From a bacterium (lineage in GTDB: Bacteria > CBDUZB01 > JAGLHV01), in assembly GCA_023132075.1 (NCBI GenBank), contig JAGLYT010000004.1, positions 1 to 20,100 on the forward strand: DNA of 20,100 nucleotides. The letters run 5' to 3'. A model generated the notes under the pieces. The model worked only from the letters and a program-made list of their open reading frames with translations. It searched no databases and had not been told where the DNA came from. Position 1 is the first letter of the stretch; each line of letters starts with the position of its first letter. The translations under genes were made by a program, and so were the position numbers. Below, in pieces: positions 8,311 to 13,810 of this stretch.

Positions 8311-9147
8311 ATGTTTTTTGATTTTCCAGCGGACGTAATTATTAAGGGCTATCAATTGCTGGTAAATTTTTATGTTGATTTTCGCCTAATACAGCACTTC
8401 CTTTTAGGTATTATTTTACTTTATTGGTTCACTCATCCGCATACTCAGGGAAAACGATTTCTTTGTGGATATTTGTCTTTTACTTTTTTGGGTCTAACCG
8501 GAGCAATGATACATACAGTAGAATTACTCGGAGAGGCTGATTACGAAGTAAGTTTTTATCTGCGCGCAATAGAGTTTCTGTTGTTTGTTTTATTTTTAAT
8601 TATGCTGATAGATGGAGTGAGAGGAAAAAGTCTGTTACGTTTGCCGGGAGGATTTTTTCGTTGGTTCGGGTTGGTGCCAATAATAATTATTTTTTGGTAT
8701 ATTGATCGGGGTAAATGCCCGGGAGGATATATCTTTATTTTTTTTGAAAGGATATTTTTTTTCCTTTGTATTGTGACATTCGTAGAATCCTTGAAAAGCG
8801 GAGGAGATTATACATTACCAACGAAAATGTGGAGATGGTGGGTGATTATTCCTTTGAGTGTTGGAATTTGTTATCCGGAATATTCAACCGGTGGATTAAA
8901 AACAATTATTTTTTCCCCATATGGACTTTTACCTGCGCCGACTTTGTTGGTAGCTGTTTCTTTAGCAACCCTGGCTAAAAAAATAAACAAACTTACCTGG
9001 TGGAGTATAACCCTTGCCGGTTTTTATTTTGGGCTGATAGGTTGGTTAAAATTAAAAAATGGGTGGGATTTTGTTTTAGTAATTACTTGTATCTATTCCT
9101 CTCTTTTATTGTTGTTCCCAAAAGGAACGAATCAAAAAAGCAACTGA
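8311..9147 (+). CDS. Polytopic membrane protein, weak resemblance to DUF6064
   Basis: The 278-residue protein is almost entirely hydrophobic, with about eight or nine likely membrane segments near residues 27-40, 52-68, 84-101, 115-130, 143-160, 175-190, 208-226, 230-247 and 250-268. There is no signal peptide and no catalytic motif I recognise. The second half, with a Y-P pair (CYPEYSTG), the short SPYGLLPAPTLL segment, then two further helices, resembles the DUF6064 pattern in which a Pro-x-Pro-Thr element precedes a helix. This is a remembered pattern, not a search result. Translation starts at ATG behind a strong AGGAGG. It follows argS by 41 bases and is the last gene before the convergent cluster. 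Function is unknown. Confidence 0.72.
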   Translation: MFFDFPADVIIKGYQLLVNFYVDFRLIQHFLLGIILLYWFTHPHTQGKRFLCGYLSFTFLGLTGAMIHTVELLGEADYEVSFYLRAIEFLLFVLFLIMLIDGVRGKSLLRLPGGFFRWFGLVPIIIIFWYIDRGKCPGGYIFIFFERIFFFLCIVTFVESLKSGGDYTLPTKMWRWWVIIPLSVGICYPEYSTGGLKTIIFSPYGLLPAPTLLVAVSLATLAKKINKLTWWSITLAGFYFGLIGWLKLKNGWDFVLVITCIYSSLLLLFPKGTNQKSN

Positions 9148-9160
9148 TCAATCAGACTGA

Positions 9161-9188
9161 CCTGCCAAAAGCTTTGCATTTTGGCGGG
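9161..9188. terminator. Hairpin between convergent genes, probable terminator
   Basis: CCTGCCAAAA (9161-9170) pairs with TTTTGGCGGG (9179-9188) through ten base pairs including one T-G wobble. The loop GCTTTGCA can itself add two pairs. It lies in the short gap between the plus-strand membrane protein (ends 9147) and minus-strand rsmI (ends 9212). A U-tract is poor on both sides, so termination is inferred from position and stem strength. Confidence 0.5.
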
Positions 9189-9211
9189 TTTGGAAGTATA
9201 TAAATAATAAG

Positions 9212-9907
9212 TTAAAAATCCCCAGATTTATTTACCAAAACTACTAATTCCCCTTTCAATGGTCTATCTTTGATTTTTTCTATAACCTCATCTATTTTTC
9301 CTCTGATTATTTCTTCGAATTTTTTAGTTAATTCCCGGGCTAAGACTAGTTGTGCTTGTCCGATTTCTTCCCGGAGTATTTCCAGTGTTTTATTTATGCG
9401 ATAACAGGATTCATAAAAAATTAAAGTTTTTTCACAAAGAAATGCTTTGTTTAATTCTTTCTTGATTTTCCCTTTTTTTCTGGGTAAAAACCCTAAAAAA
9501 AGAAAACCGTTAGTTGGTAGTCCGGAAATGGTAAGAGCGCAAATTAATGCCGATGGGCCGGGAAGAGCGATTACTTTAATTTTCCGGGTAATAGCTTCTT
9601 TGATAATGAAAGTTCCGGGATCGGATATTCCCGGGGTCCCACAGTCCGAAACCAGTGCAATATTTTTACCTTCTTTTAAAAAGGTAATTAAAGAATTTGT
9701 TTTATTTTTATGGGTATGCTGATGATAACTGGTTAAAGGGACATGAATATTGTAGTGACTTAATAATTTTCTGGTGTGACGGGTGTCTTCTGCTGCAATT
9801 AAGTTTACTTCTTTTAGAATGCGCAGGGCACGCAGGGTAATATCTTCTAAATTGCCGATAGGAGTGGATATTATGTAAAGAGTACCGAAAGAAAAAGAAT
9901 CTTTCAT
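9212..9907 (-). CDS. rsmI: 16S rRNA (cytidine-1402 2'-O) methyltransferase
   Basis: RsmI methylates the ribose of C1402 in the 30S decoding centre using S-adenosylmethionine. The protein opens with the family signature LYIISTPIGNLEDITLRAL, followed by AAEDTRHTRKLLSHY and the SAM-binding ALVSDCGTPGISDPG. ALPGPSAL and FLGFLPRKK are also conserved. At 231 residues it stops soon after the GELVVLV strand, so the C-terminal extension of longer homologues (about 280-290 residues in E. coli) is absent. The start is an ATG behind CGAGGA on the minus strand. It follows the M23 peptidase gene by 42 bases and closes the khpB-mnmE-M23-rsmI cluster. Confidence 0.95.
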   Translation of the reverse strand: MKDSFSFGTLYIISTPIGNLEDITLRALRILKEVNLIAAEDTRHTRKLLSHYNIHVPLTSYHQHTHKNKTNSLITFLKEGKNIALVSDCGTPGISDPGTFIIKEAITRKIKVIALPGPSALICALTISGLPTNGFLFLGFLPRKKGKIKKELNKAFLCEKTLIFYESCYRINKTLEILREEIGQAQLVLARELTKKFEEIIRGKIDEVIEKIKDRPLKGELVVLVNKSGDF

Positions 9908-9949
9908 TATTTTTCCTCGATTTCAAAAAGATTTCTTTGCTGAAAATGA

Positions 9950-10798
9950 TCAATATTCATATTTTATCCAGGTAAGAGGATTTACCGTAATTCCATTAAT
10001 ATATAAGCCCCAGTGAAGATGTGCTCCTGTAGATAAACCGGTAGAACCGACCCTTCCGATCATTTTTCCTTTTTTTACCATTTCACCCGGCTGAACGAGC
10101 GTTGAAGAAAGATGCATATAAACAGTTTGTATTCCTTCCCCATGATCCAGCAAAACTAATTTTCCTTGCAGGGAAAAAGCTTTTGCGAGAACGACTATTC
10201 CCTTGTTTGAGGCGTAGACAGGGGTTCCTTTTGGGGCGCCAAAATCGACTCCTTTATGTTGATTCCAGGGAATAGTTTTATTTATTGTTCGGTAAGTTCC
10301 ATACCCGTCGGTAATTCTTCCCTTTACCGGCCGGATAAATTTTCCCTGCCATAAGGGAAAAGTAATTTTGCTTTTCAAATAGAACTGAAATTTTTTTTCC
10401 TGAGGGTCCTTTTTTGGAAGGGAAAGTAATCTGCTTTTTTTTCGCCTTAGTTTAAGATCAATTCGACGAAATATTCCCGGGAGTATTTCCAGTTCTTTAC
10501 TCCAGAGCAGTTTTTTTTCTTTCTTATGTAATCGAGACAGGTTAATTTTATGTTTTCCTGGGAGGAATTTACAGGAAAGAGGAATAATACAGCATTGATT
10601 TTGTTGTCTTATCGGATAAAAATGATATTCTTTTTTATTAAATTCTGCGATGAATTTTTTAGAGGGGGATGTTTTGGTAATAGTTATTTTTAACGTGTCA
10701 CCACATTTAGGGTTGTAGGGAAAAAGGGAAACATTTTTTGTGTTCCAGGAGCAAAAGAGTAAAAAACAAAGCAGAAAAAGAGATTTTCTAAAACGCAT
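9950..10798 (-). CDS. Exported M23 (LytM-type) metallopeptidase
   Basis: M23 peptidases cut peptidoglycan cross-bridges with a single zinc, or act as LytM-type regulators of other hydrolases. The 282-residue protein starts with a charged then hydrophobic signal segment (about 1-17). A beta-rich, lysine-rich region (about 25-145) follows without a clear family. The M23 domain occupies about 150-275. Zinc and catalytic positions are intact: HKGVD (H181, D185), YMHL (H229) and the HLH pair (H260, H262). It should therefore be an active enzyme outside the inner membrane. The gene has GAGGAACTT before its ATG. It lies 67 bases after mnmE, a gap that holds a possible own promoter. A cysteine at 16 is preceded by F, which does not fit a lipobox well. 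Confidence 0.92.
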   Translation of the reverse strand: MRFRKSLFLLCFLLFCSWNTKNVSLFPYNPKCGDTLKITITKTSPSKKFIAEFNKKEYHFYPIRQQNQCCIIPLSCKFLPGKHKINLSRLHKKEKKLLWSKELEILPGIFRRIDLKLRRKKSRLLSLPKKDPQEKKFQFYLKSKITFPLWQGKFIRPVKGRITDGYGTYRTINKTIPWNQHKGVDFGAPKGTPVYASNKGIVVLAKAFSLQGKLVLLDHGEGIQTVYMHLSSTLVQPGEMVKKGKMIGRVGSTGLSTGAHLHWGLYINGITVNPLTWIKYEY

Positions 10799-10825
10799 AA
10801 GTTCCTCAATGAAAAGTTAACTAAA

Positions 10826-10855
10826 TTTATATTTTGACGATATTAAATATGTGAA
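10826..10855 (-). promoter_or_regulatory. Possible internal promoter for the M23-rsmI pair
   Basis: Read on the minus strand, TTCACA (10850-10855), an 18-base spacer and TATAAA (10826-10831) each match five of six consensus positions. They lie in the 67-base gap between mnmE and the peptidase gene. It would give these two genes separate expression from khpB-mnmE. Confidence 0.4.
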
Positions 10856-10865
10856 AAAACAAAAG

Positions 10866-12272
10866 TTATTTACCAATACAAAAGGTAGAAAAAATTTTTT
10901 CCAGAAGATCGGTAGATGCATTCTTTCCAGTTAATTCACCCAGGGAATTTAAGGCATTTCTTAAATCCATACTGATAAATTCTTCGGATTGTTCCTGGGT
11001 AAGAGAATCCTTTGCTAATTTTAAGGACTTTTCTGTTTGTTGGAGAATATTTTTATGACGTATGTTGGTAACGAAGGGTTTTTCTCCTACATCAATATCC
11101 CCTTTGATATATAAAGAATGGATAAGTTCCTGAAGTTCTTTTATTCCGGTTATCCGGGCAGCGGAAGTTTTTATGAACAAGGGGAAAAAAGAGAATAATT
11201 TTTTTAGTTTTTCTTCAATGAGTTTTTGCTTTAAATCGCTCTTATTTAAAATAACAAGAATTTTTTTGTCCAGCGAATGTTGTGATAATTCAGATATAAT
11301 TGAAAGATCTTCTTTAGTTAAATCTTGCGAGGAATCCAGGACAAACAGGACTAAATCAGCATAAGAAATTGCTTTTCTGCTTTGATTGATACTTTTTTCT
11401 TCAATATCATTTTGTCCGGAAGTTTTTATTCCGGCGGTATCGGTAATTTTCACTAATAATCCGGAGATATTTATTTCTTTTTCGATAAGGTCTCTCGTTG
11501 TTCCGGGCGTAGAAGAAACTATCACCTGTTCATTTTGGAGAATGGCATTTAATAAAGAAGATTTTCCTACATTGGGTTTTCCTATAAGTGTTGCTTTTAA
11601 CCCGTTACTCAAAATTTCTCCAACAGAACATGTATTGATTAAATCTTTAATTTGAGTCAAAACATAATCTATTTTTTTTAATGTTTCTCCGGTGTTGATT
11701 TGGGGGATATCTTCGTCCGTAAAATCTAAAGTTGCTTCTAAATGTGAGACTAAATCAAATATTTTCTGCCAGAGAGGATTTATTCTAATAGATAAATTGC
11801 CTTGTAATTGTTTTATTGCAGAGGAAAGAGCAAGGTCGGTTTTTGCCCGGATGATGTCACACACTGCTTCTGCCTGAATCAAGTCTATTCGTCCGCTAAG
11901 AAATGCCCTTTTGGTAAATTCTCCCGGCTGTGCTAAACGTAAACCCTTTTTTAAGCAGGCTTCTAATATTTTTTTTAACGGGATAGTTCCCCCGTGGCAG
12001 GAAATTTCAACAATATCTTCTCCTGTATAAGTGTGCGGGGCACGCATTATTGTGACCAGAGTCTGATCTATCGCTTCTCCTTTTCCTTTTTGGTCAGGAT
12101 AAATATATCCGTAATGAACAGTGTGACTGGGAACAGTAGAAAGCGATTTTTCCTTGCACGATTTGAAGATTTCTTCAACCCGGGAAATCACATTTTTTCC
12201 GCTTAAACGAACAATTCCGATCCCTCCTTCTCCCGGAGGGGTGGAAATAGCAGCAATGGCATCAGTAAACAT
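10866..12272 (-). CDS. mnmE: tRNA uridine-34 modification GTPase MnmE
   Basis: MnmE works with MnmG to place carboxymethylaminomethyl (or related) groups on uridine 34 of certain tRNAs. The 468-residue protein has the N-terminal formyl-THF-binding domain (about 1-120, starting DAIAAISTPPGEGGIGIVRLSG), a helical domain and an inserted G domain. The G domain carries GKPNVGKSS (G1), TPGTTRD (G2), DTAG (G3), NKSD (G4) and a Ser-Ala after the last strand. The C-terminus is CIGK with the catalytic cysteine of the family. All motifs are intact. The start follows AAGGATAG. The gene follows khpB by 49 bases, a conserved neighbourhood. The partner mnmG is not in the window. Confidence 0.97.
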   Translation of the reverse strand: MFTDAIAAISTPPGEGGIGIVRLSGKNVISRVEEIFKSCKEKSLSTVPSHTVHYGYIYPDQKGKGEAIDQTLVTIMRAPHTYTGEDIVEISCHGGTIPLKKILEACLKKGLRLAQPGEFTKRAFLSGRIDLIQAEAVCDIIRAKTDLALSSAIKQLQGNLSIRINPLWQKIFDLVSHLEATLDFTDEDIPQINTGETLKKIDYVLTQIKDLINTCSVGEILSNGLKATLIGKPNVGKSSLLNAILQNEQVIVSSTPGTTRDLIEKEINISGLLVKITDTAGIKTSGQNDIEEKSINQSRKAISYADLVLFVLDSSQDLTKEDLSIISELSQHSLDKKILVILNKSDLKQKLIEEKLKKLFSFFPLFIKTSAARITGIKELQELIHSLYIKGDIDVGEKPFVTNIRHKNILQQTEKSLKLAKDSLTQEQSEEFISMDLRNALNSLGELTGKNASTDLLEKIFSTFCIGK

Positions 12273-12321
12273 AAAACTATCCTTATTTAGACAATAAATG
12301 ATTAATAATTTTGAAACAAAC

Positions 12322-12984
12322 TTATATTGTGTTATTTTTTAAGCTAATTATAATTCTGCGATGAGATCCTTCTCCTTTTGATGCAGTTTGGACAAAGGGA
12401 TCGGATTGAAGGGCTAAGTGAATTATTTTTCTCTCATGGGGAGGCAAAGGGTTTAACGTTATTGCTTTCTTTGTTTCTTTTACTTTTTCGGCAGAATTTT
12501 TAGCTAAAATAATCAATTTTTCCTTTTGGCGTTTACGATAATCTTCTGTATCCAAAATAATATTTTGGTGATATGTTTTTGCTACGATTAAATTGAGTAA
12601 AAGCTGCAGTGAATCCAGAGGAAGAGGAATTTTCTCAATTAAAAGGGCACTGTCGGCGGTTTTTATATTTAAAACCAATTGTTCGTCCTGCCGGAAAGAT
12701 TCCACTTTGTTATCAATATCCATAAGGCGTAAAATGTTCCCCAAAATCTTTTTTGCTTGTGCCTCGGAAACGGGAGATATATCATTCGGCGGATTTTGTA
12801 CAGACATTTTTTTTTGGGAAATCTTTACCTTTGCGGGACTGGCTCCCATTAATCCAAACAAACCTGCTTTTCCTTCGTCAAGAATTTTTATTTCTACTTC
12901 TTTATGGCCTAATCCTAATTTCTTCAAGCCCTTTTGGATTGCTTCTTCTACTGTTCTTCCTGTTATTTCTAAACCCTTCATCAA
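12322..12984 (-). CDS. khpB: RNA-binding protein KhpB/Jag (Jag_N-KH-R3H) with altered KH loop
   Basis: KhpB (Jag, EloR) is a cytoplasmic RNA-binding protein linked to cell elongation and division in Gram-positive bacteria. The 220-residue protein has a Jag_N domain (about 1-55, TVEEAIQKGLKKLG and LFGLMG), a KH domain (about 78-155) and an R3H domain (about 160-215). The R3H signature R185-x3-H189 and the SKGEGSHRR stretch are intact. In the KH domain, the place of the RNA-binding GxxG loop reads E117-K-I-P120. The rest (LDSLQLLLNLI, LDTEDYRKRQ) follows the family. Two start codons are possible, TTG at 12984 and ATG at 12981; the AGGAGG lies 9 bases from the first and 12 from the second. It is the first gene of the minus-strand unit and lacks the usual upstream yidC. 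Confidence 0.92.
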   Translation of the reverse strand: MMKGLEITGRTVEEAIQKGLKKLGLGHKEVEIKILDEGKAGLFGLMGASPAKVKISQKKMSVQNPPNDISPVSEAQAKKILGNILRLMDIDNKVESFRQDEQLVLNIKTADSALLIEKIPLPLDSLQLLLNLIVAKTYHQNIILDTEDYRKRQKEKLIILAKNSAEKVKETKKAITLNPLPPHERKIIHLALQSDPFVQTASKGEGSHRRIIISLKNNTI

Positions 12985-13033
12985 GATAATTATCCTCCTG
13001 AGAGACCCAACTTATAAGTCAAAAACATCCCAA

Positions 13034-13046
13034 AAACACAGTGTTT
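13034..13046. repeat. Perfect 13-bp palindrome in the khpB leader
   Basis: AAACAC-A-GTGTTT is a perfect inverted repeat with a one-base centre. It lies about 20 bases downstream of the expected khpB transcription start and about 50 bases before its start codon. It could be an operator. As RNA only a short tight hairpin would form. Confidence 0.5.
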
Positions 13047-13072
13047 ATAGATTGAGTTTCGCTATAAAATGC

Positions 13073-13101
13073 ATTATATATTATATAAAAAGAGAAGTCA
13101 A
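13073..13101 (-). promoter_or_regulatory. Near-consensus sigma70 promoter for khpB-mnmE-M23-rsmI
   Basis: On the minus strand TTGACT (13096-13101), a 17-base spacer and a perfect TATAAT (13073-13078) match eleven of twelve consensus bases. Transcription would begin near 13066, giving a leader of about 80 bases before khpB. Confidence 0.83.
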
Positions 13102-13250
13102 TGCTAAATTGATGCCTTTTGTCGGGATTTTCCTTTTTAAAAGGCGGAAGATGTGTAATACTATTTTCAATGGAGTTCCGGAGATAATTTGTTAAAAAAC
13201 CGGTTTATAATCAATATACGAAAGGATATTTGTTTTAATTTTGAAAAAAC

Positions 13251-13279
13251 TTGAAGTTAGATTAAATTTGTGTTATTAT
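13251..13279 (+). promoter_or_regulatory. Extended -10 promoter for the 78-residue membrane protein
   Basis: TTGAAG (13251-13256), a 17-base spacer and TATTAT (13274-13279), with TGT immediately before the -10 box, form an extended -10 promoter. The -10 box lies within a larger dyad (13264-13292). Confidence 0.68.
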
Positions 13280-13292
13280 TAAACACAGATTT
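13264..13292. promoter_or_regulatory. Candidate operator: dyad with TGTGTT/AACACA half-sites over the -10 box
   Basis: TGTGTT (13269-13274) and AACACA (13282-13287) are inverted around a seven-base centre. The symmetry extends to AAAT (13264-13267) and ATTT (13289-13292), each one base further out. The dyad covers the -10 box, a standard place for repressor binding. TGTG/CACA half-sites recall those of CRP/FNR- or Rex-like regulators, but spacing and inner bases differ, so no regulator is named. Confidence 0.45.
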
Positions 13293-13328
13293 AAAAAAGA
13301 TATTGTTTTTAAAAAGAAGGGGGAAAAA

Positions 13329-13565
13329 ATGTTTCCGATTAATATTGACGAAAAAATGGTAATTTTAATTGGATTAGGGGTTATTCTTATTTCCTTGTTA
13401 TTTAGAGAAAGATTAGATACGACTTTTGATTTAAAAAAGTGGATGATTCTTTTCGTTTTAGGAGTCGCTATTTATGCTGTCTATGTAAATCCAAATAATG
13501 CCTTTCCTAAACTAACGCTTCCGATATTGTCAATGGTCGGGCTTTTTATCCTGATACATTTCTAA
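13329..13565 (+). CDS. Small three-helix membrane protein of unknown function
   Basis: This 78-residue protein is supported by a clear AAGAAGGGGG ribosome-binding site before its ATG, a good upstream promoter and a membrane-protein composition. Three hydrophobic segments are visible at about residues 10-24, 37-52 and 60-76, joined by a basic loop (LLFRERLDTTFDLKKW) and a short VNPNNAFPK loop. There is no signal peptide, catalytic motif or family that I recognise. It stands alone, with 245 bases before the next gene. Its size and shape would suit a membrane accessory or toxin-like protein, but nothing in the sequence decides between such roles. Confidence 0.72.
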   Translation: MFPINIDEKMVILIGLGVILISLLFRERLDTTFDLKKWMILFVLGVAIYAVYVNPNNAFPKLTLPILSMVGLFILIHF

Positions 13566-13705
13566 TAAATTTCTCAAGGGAAGATGTTTTTAAAAGTACT
13601 ATTTAATGAGATTATTCCCGGGAAAAATAAACGGTAAATTATAAAACTAAGTTTAAACTAACAATAAATTCAAATTTCCGCAAAATAATTTTTCCTTTCT
13701 TTGCC

Positions 13706-13754
13706 GGTTTCGCAGAAATCGTTTTTGATTACGATAGGGGAACGGAAGTTTCTG
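13706..13754 (+). other. Alternative hairpin-forming segment upstream of the secreted protein gene
   Basis: GGTTTC (13706-13711) can pair with GAAATC (13715-13720) around a three-base loop. CAGAAA (13713-13718) can instead pair with TTTCTG (13749-13754). The two structures share bases and exclude each other. The segment is about 55-105 bases before the start at 13811. No known riboswitch consensus was recognised and no clear promoter was seen nearby. Confidence 0.25.
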
Positions 13755-13810
13755 AGTGTGTAAAAAAAAGTAGAAGACAATAAATTGTTAAAGGAGAGAA
13801 AAATAGAATA

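Larger units (their letters stand above)
12985..13328. other. 344-base intergenic region with divergent promoters
   Basis: No gene is supported here. It holds the khpB promoter and leader on the minus strand and the promoter of the small membrane protein gene on the plus strand. Between them (13102-13250) are a perfect palindrome CCTTTT-T-AAAAGG (13132-13144) and an outer GCCTTTT copy (13114-13120). A 27-codon plus-strand frame at about 13112-13195 has no ribosome-binding site and is not called. The region divides two oppositely transcribed clusters. Confidence 0.7.

Noticed and set aside
9000-9203. 67-codon plus-strand frame over the end of the argS-linked membrane protein
   Set aside because: Out-of-frame overlap with a long membrane protein gene, running into the terminator hairpin; composition is that of a shadow frame.
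9708-9953. 81-codon minus-strand frame
   Set aside because: It overlaps the start of rsmI in another frame, has a low-complexity Phe/Arg/Ser composition and no ribosome-binding site; rsmI is certain here.
12593-13195. 200-codon plus-strand frame opposite khpB
   Set aside because: It is antisense to khpB for two thirds of its length, has no ribosome-binding site, and its peptide is typical of a reverse-strand shadow.
13112-13195. 27-codon frame in the divergent intergenic region
   Set aside because: No ribosome-binding site, no promoter in the right place and no recognisable peptide.
13615-13624. TTCCCGGGAA palindrome after the small membrane protein as a terminator
   Set aside because: It has no loop of its own and no following T-run; only a weak hairpin with a CCGG loop could form.
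13681-13760. Possible cyclic-di-GMP or other known riboswitch
   Set aside because: The conserved core sequences of known classes could not be found; only generic short hairpins are present.
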